Of a DNA stretch of 64,000 nt, positions 1 through 9,239 are shown one piece after another. Within the stretch, counting starts at the first letter, position 1; every line of letters starts with the position of its first letter. The DNA comes from Panacagrimonas perspica (GTDB lineage: Bacteria > Pseudomonadota > Gammaproteobacteria > Nevskiales > Nevskiaceae): positions 2,359,534-2,423,533 of the forward strand of contig NZ_SOBT01000008.1 of the NCBI RefSeq assembly GCF_004364935.1, given 5' to 3'. A program made the translations under genes and the position numbers. Under the pieces are notes generated by a model that did no database searches, was not told the origin of the DNA, and worked only from the letters and a program-made list of their open reading frames with translations.

Positions 1-1304
1 CAGGTCGCGAAGCCCGCGATCAGCGCGCCGATCCATCCTGCGTGCACGTAGCGCATCGTCTCCAGGCGTCCCGCCTTGCGCAGGAACGCGATGATCGCGA
101 CCACGATCAGCAGCGCTTCGAGGCCCTCGCGCAGCAGGATCGTGAACGCGCCGACGAACGCCGCCGCGGCGCTGGCGCGGCCGTGCGAAAGCGCGAGTTC
201 CGTCCGATCGAACAGCGACTCGATATGCGCGGCCTGCGTCGACACCGCCTCCACGTCGGCGCCGCGCTGGAGGCGCGAACGCAGTTCGAGCATGCCCTTC
301 TCCACTTCCCCGAGCAGCTCGGGATCGCGGCCGCGCAGCATCGGTTCCACCGGTTCGAAGCCGTCGATGTAGGCCGACAGCGCCTGCTCCGAGGCGCTCT
401 TGCGATCTCCCGCCCGATACGCGGCCACGGTCTGCGCGAGGCGCTCGCGCGACAACGCGAGCAGGGTGCCGCTGCCGGCGATGGCCGCCTGCGGCGCGCC
501 GCGCAGATAGGCCGTCACCGAATGCGCGGTGTCCTCGTCCGTTTCCGCGGCCAGCGCGGCCGGTGTGATGCGCACGAGCTGTTCGAGGTTCAGGACCCGG
601 CCGCGCAGCGGCTCGTCCGCTTCCCAGCGCTTGCGGCCGGCGTCGGCGAGGTCCGCGGGAAACGCGAAGCGGCCGACATGGAACGCCAGCGCCCAGCGAT
701 CCTCCACGGGCAGCTGCGCGAAGCTCTGCATCGGCGTGCCGTCGAGACCCTGGTCGATGACCTGGTAGAGCGCGAACAGGCTGCGCTGGCTCGCGCGCTT
801 CGCGTCGGTGAAATCGATCGGCGGCGGCTGCATGGCCGCGGCGGCGGGACCGTCGCCGGCGCCGTGCGCGCCGTGACAGGCCGCGCAATGCTCGGCGTAC
901 AGCTTTTCGCCGCGCGCGAGGTCGGGTGCTGATGCGGGGGCCCTCGCGATCGGATAGCTCTGCACGAGACGATCCGCGAGTGCATGCGCCTGGCGCCCGA
1001 CTTCGTCCGCAGGCGCCCTGGCGGTCACGAGCTGGCGCAGCGCGCGTGCGGCGTCGACGAGTTCCGGTTGCGCGCGCGCAGCCGGCAGCGCCGCGAGCTT
1101 CGTCTCGATGGTCTCCGAGAACTCCTGCATCTCCGCGTATTCCGAGGCGCTGACGACCTCACCGTCCGCGACCGCGCCGCCGTAATCGACGGCGAGGTAG
1201 TCGAGGAGTCGCCAAGTCACTGCCGCGGCATCGCTCGCGAACGCAGAGCCGGTGAACAGCGAGAGGCCGAACAGGCAGATCAGCAGCCGCAGCAAAGAGA
1301 ACAT
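1..1304 (-). CDS. Cytochrome c-FTR1 family iron permease, 3' end outside window
   Basis: Reading the minus strand from the ATG at 1304 gives 434 codons with no stop before the window edge, so the C-terminus is missing. The protein opens with a signal peptide (MFSLLRLLICLFGLSLFTGSA). A haem-binding CAACH motif lies near residue 134 inside a cytochrome c-like domain, followed by an alpha-helical linker. From about residue 380 begins the first FTR1 membrane segment with the REGLE motif, whose glutamate binds iron in this family. Such fusions are thought to oxidise and import ferrous iron across the inner membrane. About 200 residues, holding most of the permease, should lie beyond base 1. The identification is firm from the two motifs; the substrate is inferred from the family. 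Confidence 0.88.
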   Translation of the reverse strand, partial: MFSLLRLLICLFGLSLFTGSAFASDAAAVTWRLLDYLAVDYGGAVADGEVVSASEYAEMQEFSETIETKLAALPAARAQPELVDAARALRQLVTARAPADEVGRQAHALADRLVQSYPIARAPASAPDLARGEKLYAEHCAACHGAHGAGDGPAAAAMQPPPIDFTDAKRASQRSLFALYQVIDQGLDGTPMQSFAQLPVEDRWALAFHVGRFAFPADLADAGRKRWEADEPLRGRVLNLEQLVRITPAALAAETDEDTAHSVTAYLRGAPQAAIAGSGTLLALSRERLAQTVAAYRAGDRKSASEQALSAYIDGFEPVEPMLRGRDPELLGEVEKGMLELRSRLQRGADVEAVSTQAAHIESLFDRTELALSHGRASAAAAFVGAFTILLREGLEALLIVVAIIAFLRKAGRLETMRYVHAGWIGALIAGFAT

Positions 1305-1525
1305 GGACGGGTGCGAAGCGTGAGGCGCGAGAAACGCGGGCAGTCGGGCTGGCGTCGCGCGAAGAAGGATCGGCTTTGAGCAAGGAAGGCCATCGCCGAC
1401 GTGTACGCGGTGACGGCCGGCCGGGCGGAAATTTTACACCGCGGCCACGGCGTCCGGCCGCCGACGCCGTTGAACGACGGCGCCGGTCGCGCTCCCTGCC
1501 GCGCGTCGTGTGCGGCCGCGTCGCG
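1305..1525. other. Intergenic, nothing recognised
   Basis: This gap separates the FTR1 permease start from the end of the LuxR-type regulator gene, both on the minus strand. I see no hairpin with a T-run and no promoter I can defend. Confidence 0.4.
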
Positions 1526-4294
1526 CTATTCGATCAACCCGAACCGTCTCGCCAGCGCGATCGCCTGCACGCGATTCTTGATGCGCAGCTTCTCGAAGAT
1601 GTTGCGCAGATGCCATTTCACGGTATTGGTGGACACCGACAGCCGCTCCGCGAGATCGCGGTTGGACAGGCCGGCCGACACGAAGCGCAGCAGGTTGCGC
1701 TCGCGCTCGGTGAGGCTCTCGATCAATCGATCGGCCGTGCCGGCGCCGCCCGCGTCCCCGGTCTTGGCGTCGGCTTCGCCGCCTTCGCCCGCTGCCACCA
1801 GCAGCTTCTCGAGATAGGCAAGCACCGCGTCCGGCTGCACGCCCCGCGGTGCGCGCACCTGCTTCATCAACGCGAGCGCCGGTGCGCCCTCGTCGAGAAA
1901 ACTGCGAACGAATCCGCCGGCGGCGCCGATCTCCAGCGCTTCGAGCAGCGCACGCCCCGCGAGGTTGGCCTTGTCGGCCGAACGGAACGCCATCGCGTTG
2001 AGCAGCCGCAGCTTCATCTCGCGGCGACGACGGCGCGCAGCGACCGCGCGGCGGATCTCGCCTCCGAGCAGCACGCGCGCCTCGGCCTGGCGATCGCAGC
2101 GGATCAGCCAGCGTGCGTACGTGACAGTGCAGGCCTCCGCTTCGCCGGCATGGAACATCAGGCCCTCGCGCGGCTCGTCGCGGAATGCGGCAGGCAGTTC
2201 GCGCAACCAGCGTTCGGCCTGATCGAGCTGCCCGTCCAGCGTGGCCTGGCGCGCGAGTTCCGCATGCGCGTAGATCACGAGGCGCTCGAGCGAGTGGCGA
2301 TAACCCAGATACAGCGTGCGCTCCAGCGCCTCCTCCGCCTCGCCGCGCCGGCCGGCCAAGTGCGCGATGCGTGCGCGCGTGATGTTCATCGTGGCCACCG
2401 CGTCGACGATGGCCTGCTGCTCGACGAGCTGGCCGTAGTCGCCGATCAGCGTCTCGGCCTCGACGAGACGGTTCTGCTCGTACAGGTGACTCGCCAGATA
2501 CGCGGCGGCAACCGATCCGGCCGAGACGCTGCCGAAGGCGCGTTCCTCGGTGCGCTTGAGCGCCGTCGTGAGGCCCCGCACCGCGTCGTCGATGCGACCC
2601 TGGACCGACAGGCTCATGCTGTAGATCGCGTCCTGGTACGCCTGCCCAAACAAATTGTGGTCGCGGTCGTGCAGCGGGCGCGCCTGCATCGCGAGGCTGC
2701 GCGCCTCTTCGCATTCGCCGCGGCCGATGCACAGCATCGCGCGCGAGTTGAACGTCACCGCGTACGGAAATCCGCTGCGATCGTCGAGCTGCTGCGCCGT
2801 CTCCGCGCCGACGGCGCCGAGTTCCTCGATGCGATCCTGGGCCGCCAGCACGAACAGGCGCGAGAAATTGTGCAGCCCGATCTGTGCGCGGCCGGCGCCG
2901 GATTTCTCCAGCCGTTCGCGATGTAGCTGCAGCAGGCGGTCCGCCTTGTCGAAGGCCCGGCGGAATCCGTACGCGATGATCGCCGCGTGGACCAGGTTGT
3001 CGTGCCCGAGCAGCGCCGTCGCCGGCAGCTTCTCGGCGTAGGTCTCGATCAGTCCCAGTCGTTCCTGCGCGACCAGCGCATCGACGATGCCGGCGAGCAG
3101 GTTGGCGGCGCGATCCGTCTCGCCGGCTTCGAGCCAGTGCTGGATGGCCTCCTCGCGCAAGCCGTTGTCGGCATACCACTCGGCGATGCGACGATGCCGG
3201 CGACGCAGATCCTCCGCGGGAAACAGCGCCGCAGCGCGCACGAGCAGGAACTGCCGGAACAGGTTGTGGAAGCGCAGCCAGTTGCCTTCGAGGTCGACCT
3301 GCGCGAGGAACAATCCGGCGCGCTCGATCTCGGCGAGGCGCTCGGCGCCGCGGGGCTCGCCGGTGATGTGCTCGACCAGCGCCGGCGACAGCTTCTCTGG
3401 AATCGCGAGTTCGAGCAGCAAGGTGCCGAGCGCGGGCGCAAGGTTGTCGAACATCTCCGCGGCGAGGAAATCGATCAGCTCGCGCGTCACCCCCTTGCCG
3501 GCGTAGGCCTCGGCACGGAAACGCGCGCCGCGACGCAGGCACAGTCGGAAGGCCTGCAGCGCGGCCGGCCAGCCGTCGGTGCGCTCATGGATCTCGGCCA
3601 CTTCCTCGGGCCGCAGGCTCGAGAACTCGCGGAAGAATTCGATGGTCTCGGACGGCCGGAAACACAGTTCCTCGTTGGCGACCACGACGGTGCCGTCGCG
3701 GATCTGCAGCCGCGCGAGACGCGCCGTGGGCAGCACGCGCGTACCCACGCAGAGCTGCACCGACATCGGCAACCCGCGAACGACCTGCGCGAACACCGCT
3801 TCGAAATGCGCGGACGCAGCGGTCTCGAAGTTGTCGACGACGAGCACGACCGGTTCGCGCACGCGCACCAGCGAGCGCAACAGGTCCTGCAAGGTCGCGG
3901 GACGTTCCTGCGAAGGCGTCGCGCCGCGCTTGCGCGCGCCGGTGTCGAGACCTTCGACGGCGTCGCACAGCAGCCGCAGGAAATGCGCCGCATCGCCCGA
4001 CTGCGCATCCATGCGCACCCAGCCGATGCGCTCGCCGAGCGCCGCGCGGCGTTCGCAGTGCTGGCGCAGCAGCGAGGTCTTGCCGTAACCCGCCGGTCCC
4101 TGCACGACGATCAGCCGCGGGCGCGGATCGGCGCCGAGGCGATCGAGCAGGCGGTGGCGGACGATGGAGCTGCGCGCGTTGGGCGACGACGCGGTCGACG
4201 TGACGCTGGACGCGACCGCGGGGAGCGGCGCAGCGGCATCGGGCGCCGGCGCCTTCTTCGCAGAACCTTTCGTCTTGGCGCTCTTTCGAATCAT
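1526..4294 (-). CDS. MalT-like LuxR-family transcriptional regulator (large ATP-binding type)
   Basis: A 922-residue regulator. A Walker A motif (GPAGYGKT) lies at about residues 66-73 in a STAND-type NTPase domain. A long helical TPR-like middle follows, and a typical LuxR HTH closes the protein (LTERERNLLRFVSAGLSNRD through NTVKWHLRNIFEKL, ending FGLIE). This is the architecture of MalT/AlkS regulators, which bind an inducer and ATP and then activate transcription. The ATG at 4294 is chosen because the upstream in-frame codons read as an out-of-frame shadow of the reductase gene. The N-terminal 45 residues are Ala/Ser/Lys-rich. It lies downstream of a CurA-like reductase on the same strand, but an inverted-repeat-rich spacer separates them. 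The target genes are not evident. Confidence 0.9.
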   Translation of the reverse strand: MIRKSAKTKGSAKKAPAPDAAAPLPAVASSVTSTASSPNARSSIVRHRLLDRLGADPRPRLIVVQGPAGYGKTSLLRQHCERRAALGERIGWVRMDAQSGDAAHFLRLLCDAVEGLDTGARKRGATPSQERPATLQDLLRSLVRVREPVVLVVDNFETAASAHFEAVFAQVVRGLPMSVQLCVGTRVLPTARLARLQIRDGTVVVANEELCFRPSETIEFFREFSSLRPEEVAEIHERTDGWPAALQAFRLCLRRGARFRAEAYAGKGVTRELIDFLAAEMFDNLAPALGTLLLELAIPEKLSPALVEHITGEPRGAERLAEIERAGLFLAQVDLEGNWLRFHNLFRQFLLVRAAALFPAEDLRRRHRRIAEWYADNGLREEAIQHWLEAGETDRAANLLAGIVDALVAQERLGLIETYAEKLPATALLGHDNLVHAAIIAYGFRRAFDKADRLLQLHRERLEKSGAGRAQIGLHNFSRLFVLAAQDRIEELGAVGAETAQQLDDRSGFPYAVTFNSRAMLCIGRGECEEARSLAMQARPLHDRDHNLFGQAYQDAIYSMSLSVQGRIDDAVRGLTTALKRTEERAFGSVSAGSVAAAYLASHLYEQNRLVEAETLIGDYGQLVEQQAIVDAVATMNITRARIAHLAGRRGEAEEALERTLYLGYRHSLERLVIYAHAELARQATLDGQLDQAERWLRELPAAFRDEPREGLMFHAGEAEACTVTYARWLIRCDRQAEARVLLGGEIRRAVAARRRRREMKLRLLNAMAFRSADKANLAGRALLEALEIGAAGGFVRSFLDEGAPALALMKQVRAPRGVQPDAVLAYLEKLLVAAGEGGEADAKTGDAGGAGTADRLIESLTERERNLLRFVSAGLSNRDLAERLSVSTNTVKWHLRNIFEKLRIKNRVQAIALARRFGLIE

Positions 4295-4417
4295 CGCAGG
4301 GCTGGTCTCCCTCTCCCCATGCGCTTCGTGCACGGACAGAGGGCCGAGGTGAGGGGCAGGCTTTTGGGTTGCGCGGCTCTTCGAGGAATCGCTGCTCGTC
4401 ACGAGCCCCTCACCCCG

Positions 4418-4460
4418 ATTCTGGTTCTGGAGTGACCCAATGTCACTCCAGAACCAGAAT
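4418..4460. repeat. Perfect inverted repeat, 19-bp arms
   Basis: Arms at 4418-4436 and 4442-4460 are exact reverse complements around a 5-base loop. It lies between two minus-strand genes. There is no T-run, so it looks like a REP-type palindrome rather than an intrinsic terminator, though it would form a strong RNA hairpin. Confidence 0.85.
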
Positions 4461-4490
4461 CCCCTCTCCCCGCTTTCGCGAGGAGAGGGG
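4461..4490. repeat. Inverted repeat of the CCCCTCTCC/GGAGAGGGG type
   Basis: Nine-base arms, cccctctcc at 4461-4469 and ggagagggg at 4482-4490, directly abut the 19-bp-arm palindrome. It lies immediately downstream of the end of the CurA-like reductase gene (minus strand), so it may work as part of a 3' end hairpin. Confidence 0.65.
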
Positions 4491-4494
4491 ATGG

Positions 4495-5514
4495 TTACGC
4501 TGGCTCCTTCCCGATCTGCACCATCACCTTCCCGGTGTTGGCGCCCGAGTACAGCATCTTCAGCGCGTCGACCGAGTTCTCGATACCCGGCACCACGTGC
4601 AGGCGCGCGTTGAGCTTGCCTTCGAGCATCCAGCCCGCGAGTTGCTGCTGGTACTTCGCGTAGTGCTGCAGGTAATCCAGGATCACGAAGCCCTCGACGC
4701 GCAGCCGCTTCATGATCAGGTTGCGGAAGTTGTACGGGCCCGGCACGCGCTCGCCAGGCTGGGCGTTGTACGTGGAGATCAGGCCGCAGATCACGACGCT
4801 GCCGAAGTTCTTCATCACCGCCATGCCGGCGTCGAGCATCTCGCCGCCGACGTTCTCGAAGTGCACGTCCACGCCCTCGGGCGCGAGCGCCTTGAGCCGC
4901 TCGAGGACGTTCTCCTTCTTGTAGTCGATGGCGTGGTCGTAGCCGAACTCGCTCGTCAGCCAGCCGCATTTCTCGGCGCCGCCGGCGATGCCGATGGTCT
5001 TGCAGCCGTTGATCTTCGCGATCTGTCCCACCAGCATGCCGACCGCACCCGAGGCCGCGGTGACCACCACCGTGGCGCCCTTCTTCGGGCGGCCGACTTC
5101 CATCAGTCCCACCAGCGCGGTGGGACCGGCGATGGCGAGCACGCCGAACGCCATGTCGAGTTTCAGGCCCGGGATCTTCGGCATCACCGAGAAGCCGGCG
5201 CCGTCGCTGACCGAGTACTCGGCCCAGGGCGCCAGGCCCGCGGCCAGTGCGCCGACCGGGAACGCGGCGTTCTTCGACTTCACGACTTCGCCGAGCATGA
5301 AGCCCACCATCGGCTGGCCCGGCCGCACCGGCTCCATGTAGAGATCCGTGTCGGTGTCGTTGAGCCACAGGCGGTTGGTGGCGTCCATCGACAGGTACAT
5401 CGAGCGCAGCAGGAACTGGCCGTCGGCGATCTCGGGGACCGGCTCCTCGCGCAGCACCAGCGTGTCGGCCTCGATGTCCTTCTTCGGCGGCTTGTTGAAG
5501 TACCAGCAGCGCAT
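4495..5514 (-). CDS. NADPH-dependent oxidoreductase, CurA-like medium-chain reductase
   Basis: A 339-residue zinc-free medium-chain dehydrogenase/reductase. The N-terminal GroES-like domain has the family's LSMDATNRLW segment (compare the LSLDPYMR form at 14847-15884). The Rossmann NADP site reads TAASGAVGMLVGQIAK and is followed by GIAGG. Family members reduce alpha,beta-unsaturated ketones or aldehydes such as curcumin or prostaglandin-like enones. The ATG at 5514 is chosen because AGGAGG sits just upstream; longer readings run into an intergenic palindrome. It is a paralogue of the protein at 14847-15884. The catabolic role is an inference from the surrounding genes. Confidence 0.88.
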   Translation of the reverse strand: MRCWYFNKPPKKDIEADTLVLREEPVPEIADGQFLLRSMYLSMDATNRLWLNDTDTDLYMEPVRPGQPMVGFMLGEVVKSKNAAFPVGALAAGLAPWAEYSVSDGAGFSVMPKIPGLKLDMAFGVLAIAGPTALVGLMEVGRPKKGATVVVTAASGAVGMLVGQIAKINGCKTIGIAGGAEKCGWLTSEFGYDHAIDYKKENVLERLKALAPEGVDVHFENVGGEMLDAGMAVMKNFGSVVICGLISTYNAQPGERVPGPYNFRNLIMKRLRVEGFVILDYLQHYAKYQQQLAGWMLEGKLNARLHVVPGIENSVDALKMLYSGANTGKVMVQIGKEPA

Positions 5515-5633
5515 GACGGCTCCTCCTGTTGTTTTAGTGGCCAGGCGAGTGTCGACCCGGCTTTCGGGCGCGGCCCCACCCGAATGGGCGGGACCGTAGC
5601 CCGGGGGCTCGGCACGCCGGCAGCACCAGGCCG

Positions 5634-5696
5634 GTAGGGTGCGCCGTGCGCACGCGGATGTCGCCGGAACTCCCGCGTGCGCACGGCGCACCCTAC
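5634..5696. repeat. Perfect inverted repeat, 24-bp arms
   Basis: Arms at 5634-5657 and 5673-5696 are exact reverse complements separated by 15 bases; each starts or ends with the GTAGGGTGCGCC core. It lies in the 314-base gap upstream of the CurA-like gene. The rest of the gap holds a half copy of the GTAGCCCGG family near 5595 and another half copy at 5784-5813. Confidence 0.88.
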
Positions 5697-5783
5697 GACG
5701 TCGCGTTCAGAAACGCCTGGCTGCGATGAACGTGGGGATGAGCCGCGGCGAACGGGCCTGTCGAGAGACCCTTCGTTCTCGCG

Positions 5784-5813
5784 GTCCGGGGTGCAGCCCG
5801 GGCTACGCCGGGG
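5784..5813. repeat. Half copy of the GTAGCCCGGG REP-like family
   Basis: Only the right arm of the family is present, ending ccgggctacg. It lies just past the 3' end of the DUF3187-like gene, which is on the minus strand. Confidence 0.55.
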
Positions 5814-5828
5814 ACCGGCGTCGCCTTT

Positions 5829-6803
5829 TCAGAACGCCGGTAGCACCAGCGCGAAGCGAAGGCTGAAATCCGGCGACGAGGCCACGATCGGATCTTCCTG
5901 GAACGACAGCTCCGCGCAGGGCGCCTTCCCTTCGGCGCACCAGCGGCCGCCGATGCTCAACTGCAGCCCCGCGTTCTCCAGCGCGTTGACGTCGCTGTCG
6001 TCGTACAGCGGCCCGTGCGCGTAGAGCTGCACCAGCGCCTGCAGCGAGGGCAGCAGGCGCAGGTCGAAACCCAGCGCGCCGAACGGGATGACGGTGTTCT
6101 GCTGATGCTCGAGCACGTCGGACTTGTCGTTGACCGACAGGCCCGCCGACGCGAAGCCGCCGAGCCTCGATCCAGCCTCGAACGGCAGCGGCACATCGGC
6201 CCACAGCGCGGCGCCGAGATTTCCGCCGGCGAGTTCGTCCTCGTCGCCGGTCGGCAGCTTGATCATGCCGCGCAGCATCGTGGCGCCGAACAGGCGCATG
6301 CCCGCCCCGACCTGCACGTCGCCCAGGTTCGTTCCGCCGGACTCGGCGTCGAGCAGCGCCTGGCCGTCGCGCACGTATCGATACCGGTAGCGGTCTTGTG
6401 CCGACTCCTCGCGCCCGCCCTGCGGCAGGCCGAAGACGTCGTGCCAGCCTTCGATCGGGCCATCGAGAAAGCCCCCGCCGGTGTGCAGCAGCGGCACCTC
6501 GATATTCCAGTCGGCACGCTCGCCCAGCGATTGCTCGAAGCGCAGGCCGAACCGCGCCGTCTCGCCGTCGAGCCGGATGGACTCGCCGCCTTCGTCCTTG
6601 TCGACGAACTCGCTGGTGAGGTCGATCGAGGCCGTCCAGCGGCCCTGGCTCACGGGCGCCGTCTGGCCGACGACGGGCAGCGCGAAGTTGCGCGCCAGCG
6701 TCGACTGGTTGGTGGTTCCCAGCCCCTGGGCGCCCGCGATCGCCGGACACAGCGACGCCAGGGCCAGGCAGGACAGCGCAACGCGGCTCGAAGAAGAGGT
6801 CAT
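5829..6803 (-). CDS. DUF3187-like outer-membrane protein
   Basis: A 324-residue exported protein. The signal peptide is clear: MTSSSSRVALSCLALASL, then a hydrophobic run ending AGAQG. The mature part has alternating beta-strand patterns (GLRFEQSLGERADWNIEVPL, LSIGGRW) and ends in an aromatic residue, FALVLPAF, as expected for an outer-membrane barrel. The conserved GMIKLPTGD and GGFLDGPIEGWHD segments fit the DUF3187 family, whose role is unknown. An in-frame GTG at 6860 exists, but the ATG at 6803 places the signal peptide at the N-terminus and is preferred. The start codon has no strong ribosome binding site. A REP pair lies just upstream. Confidence 0.72.
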   Translation of the reverse strand: MTSSSSRVALSCLALASLCPAIAGAQGLGTTNQSTLARNFALPVVGQTAPVSQGRWTASIDLTSEFVDKDEGGESIRLDGETARFGLRFEQSLGERADWNIEVPLLHTGGGFLDGPIEGWHDVFGLPQGGREESAQDRYRYRYVRDGQALLDAESGGTNLGDVQVGAGMRLFGATMLRGMIKLPTGDEDELAGGNLGAALWADVPLPFEAGSRLGGFASAGLSVNDKSDVLEHQQNTVIPFGALGFDLRLLPSLQALVQLYAHGPLYDDSDVNALENAGLQLSIGGRWCAEGKAPCAELSFQEDPIVASSPDFSLRFALVLPAF

Positions 6804-6874
6804 GTGCTCGGCAGCGGAGAGGGCGGCAAGGAGCCGCGATTCTGCCCCGTTTCGAGGCACGCGGGCTCAGCGTC

Positions 6875-6940
6875 GTAGCCCGGGCGAAGCCCGGGTTGCG
6901 CTCCGTAAGCGAGGGGAACCCCGGGCTTCGCCCGGGCTAC
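6875..6940. repeat. REP-like palindrome, GTAGCCCGGG subtype
   Basis: Left arm 6875-6895 and right arm 6920-6940 are exact reverse complements (core cccgggcgaagcccggg). It lies between two minus-strand genes, after the lipoprotein gene and before the DUF3187-like gene. Confidence 0.88.
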
Positions 6941-6946
6941 GGGTCT

Positions 6947-7822
6947 CTATCCCTTCTTCTGCAGAGCCTCGAAATCCGTCGCCAGCTCCAGCAGCTGGGT
7001 CCGCAGATGAGCCCGCTGGCGCTCGACGAGCGTCGTCGAAAATGAAGCCAGGAACGCGAACCAGGTCTGCGCGTTGTCCTGGTTCACGAGGTCCTGATCC
7101 TGCCCCTGTCCCTCGGGAAGCAGCAGCGTCTTCAGCTCGCCGCAGAACGCCGGACTGCTGCGCTGGTCCAGCGTCACCGCCAGGCGGTCCCGCCAGCGGC
7201 GGCGCTCGGCGATCCACTCCGCGTAGCGCTTCGGCCGGCGCTCGGCCCAGGCCTCGACCATCGCTTCCTGCCCGGGCTCGAGATCGCCGACCCAGCGCAC
7301 CAGCGACTTGCGCAGCCGCTTGCGGGCATCCTTGCGCACCGTGTCGATCGGCGGCCCGAGATATTTGTCGACGTCGTCCTGGATGTCGTCGTCGATCCGC
7401 TGGAGCATCGAGTCGCGTTGCGCGTCGTCGAACGTGGCGAGCAGCTCGCAGGCCGGCGGTGCCGCACGCTCGACGACGCGGCGCGTGTGCAGCCCGGCGC
7501 GCGAAGCCCACTGCCGGACTGCCTCGGCATTCATCGGCTCCTGCGTCTGCTGCGCCAATTCCCGCAGGTCGCTGCCATAGCCGGCCAGCTCGGTGGCGCG
7601 ATGCCAGTCCCACAACTGCCTGAACTCGGTATCGAAGCGGCTTTCCTGCGCGGACTTCAGGTCCACGTACTGGCCCAGCTTCCACGATGCCAGCCAGTCC
7701 AGCCGCTTGTAGGCGATTTGCGGCGCGGCGCAGGCGCCCAGCACACCGACGAGCGATGCCAGCACCAGCCCGCGGCCGAACGCGCGTGCAGCGTGCATGA
7801 AACCCCGTGAATCCAGGTTCAT
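6947..7822 (-). CDS. DUF6279-like lipoprotein
   Basis: A 291-residue predicted lipoprotein. The signal sequence (LVLASLVGVLGAC) ends in a lipobox whose Cys would be lipidated. The body is helical and charged. It starts with AYKRLDWLASWKLGQYVDL and contains the FDTEFRQLWDWHR segment seen in DUF6279 proteins of gammaproteobacteria and betaproteobacteria. No catalytic motif is visible. A second ATG at 7798 would give a more typical short signal peptide; neither start has a strong Shine-Dalgarno. The gene is divergent from the thiolase at 7925, with about 100 bases for two promoters. The function is unknown; a periplasmic structural or envelope role is a guess. Confidence 0.75.
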   Translation of the reverse strand: MNLDSRGFMHAARAFGRGLVLASLVGVLGACAAPQIAYKRLDWLASWKLGQYVDLKSAQESRFDTEFRQLWDWHRATELAGYGSDLRELAQQTQEPMNAEAVRQWASRAGLHTRRVVERAAPPACELLATFDDAQRDSMLQRIDDDIQDDVDKYLGPPIDTVRKDARKRLRKSLVRWVGDLEPGQEAMVEAWAERRPKRYAEWIAERRRWRDRLAVTLDQRSSPAFCGELKTLLLPEGQGQDQDLVNQDNAQTWFAFLASFSTTLVERQRAHLRTQLLELATDFEALQKKG

Positions 7823-7924
7823 TGGGGCGCGCCCTTACCGGAAGGAGGGACCGCTCGACGGATAGGGGGCTTTAAAATGCACATTCACGCTCTTCAGAGC
7901 AGCTTCCCAAGGAACAGGTTCCCC

Positions 7925-9106
7925 ATGGCTTCCAAAACCTTCGTCGCCGGCGTCGGCATGATCCCCTTCGTCAAGCCGGGCAAGAGCGAGAGCTACGACG
8001 TCATGGGCGCCAAGGCGATCGCGCTGGCATTGGCCGACGCCGGTGTCGGCTACGAGAAGGTGCAGCAGGTCTACGCGGGCTACGTGTACGGCGACAGCAC
8101 CTGCGGCCAGCTTGCGGTGTATCACGTCGGCATGACCGGCGTCCCGGTCGTCAACGTCAACAACAACTGCTCCAGCGGATCCAGCGCGCTGTTCCTCGCG
8201 CGTCAGGCCGTCGAGAGCGGCGCCGTGGAATGCGCGCTGGCCGTGGGCTTCGAGCAGATGCAGCCGGGTGCGCTGACCAGTCACTTCAACGATCGTCCCG
8301 AGCCGCTGGGTCCGTTCATCGCGGCGGCGCAAGCGATGAAACCGGCGCCCGGCGCGCCGATGGCGCCGCACATGTTCGGCGCCGCGGGTGCGGAATACCT
8401 GGAGAAGTACAACGTCGGCCCTGAAGTGTTCGCACGGGTCTCGGTGAAGGCGCGCAAGCACGCGCAGCACAACGACAAGGCGATCTTCCGCGACCTCGTC
8501 ACCGAAGAGCAGGTGCTCGCCTCGCCGGTGATCTTCGGGCCGATGACGCGACTGATGTGCTGCCCGCCGACCTGCGGCGCGGCGGCGGCGATCATCGTCA
8601 GCGAAGCCTTTGCGAAGAAGCACGGCCTCCAGCGCGACGTCGCGATCCTGGCGCAGTCGATGACCACCGACTTCACGTCGACCTTCAGCGAAGGCTCGAT
8701 GATCAAGGCCATCGGCTACGACATGACCGGTGCCGCGGCCAAGGCCGTGTACGAGAAAGCCGGCGTGGGTCCGCAGGACGTCGATGTCTGCGAACTGCAC
8801 GACTGCTTCACCGCCAACGAAGTGCTGACCTACGAGGGCCTGGGCCTGACGCCGGAAGGCACGGCGGACAAGTTCATCTCCGACGGCGACAACACCTACG
8901 GCGGGCGCGTCGTCACCAATCCCTCGGGCGGCCTGCTCAGCAAGGGCCATCCGCTGGGCGCGACGGGTCTGGCGCAGTGCACCGAACTGGTCGATCAGCT
9001 TCGCGGCCGTTGCGGCGTGCGCCAGGTCGAGAATCCGAAGATCGCGCTGCAGCACAACCTGGGCCTGGGCGGCGCCTGCGTCGTCACCTTGTACGGCCTG
9101 CAGTAA
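7925..9106 (+). CDS. SCP2-type thiolase (acetyl-CoA acetyltransferase-like lipid-transfer protein)
   Basis: A 393-residue thiolase of the sterol carrier protein X type. The nucleophilic Cys is at about residue 82 in NVNNNCSSGSSAL. The second active-site block reads ELHDCFTANE, and the third is NPSGGLLSKGHPLGATG. These enzymes cleave or, as Ltp2-like proteins, retro-aldol split branched or steroid side-chain CoA esters, which suits the catabolic neighbourhood. The ATG at 7925 is chosen over an in-frame ATG at 7877 because the protein then starts at the conserved MASKTFVAGVGMIPF and AAGGAACAGG precedes it. No DUF35 partner gene is adjacent, which argues for the SCPx thiolase role rather than an Ltp2 aldolase. 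Confidence 0.9.
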   Translation: MASKTFVAGVGMIPFVKPGKSESYDVMGAKAIALALADAGVGYEKVQQVYAGYVYGDSTCGQLAVYHVGMTGVPVVNVNNNCSSGSSALFLARQAVESGAVECALAVGFEQMQPGALTSHFNDRPEPLGPFIAAAQAMKPAPGAPMAPHMFGAAGAEYLEKYNVGPEVFARVSVKARKHAQHNDKAIFRDLVTEEQVLASPVIFGPMTRLMCCPPTCGAAAAIIVSEAFAKKHGLQRDVAILAQSMTTDFTSTFSEGSMIKAIGYDMTGAAAKAVYEKAGVGPQDVDVCELHDCFTANEVLTYEGLGLTPEGTADKFISDGDNTYGGRVVTNPSGGLLSKGHPLGATGLAQCTELVDQLRGRCGVRQVENPKIALQHNLGLGGACVVTLYGLQ

Positions 9107-9239
9107 GCGTCAGCCGGCTCCGTCGAGCCCGGCGCCGATGAGCGCCGGGACGGCGGCCCTGTCACGGGCCGCGCCTGCCTCACGTAGCCGCGTCGATCGA
9201 ATGTAGGGGATGATCACGGCTTGATTGAAAGGCGCCTCG

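Noticed and set aside
1434-3542. A 702-codon minus-strand open frame overlapping the LuxR regulator in another frame
   Set aside because: The product is Arg-rich with no domain, whereas the other frame gives a full MalT-like protein.
4295-5368. N-terminal extension of the LuxR regulator reading through to 5368
   Set aside because: This part overlaps the CurA-like gene in the wrong frame and reads as Arg/Gly-rich shadow. The real start is the ATG at 4294.
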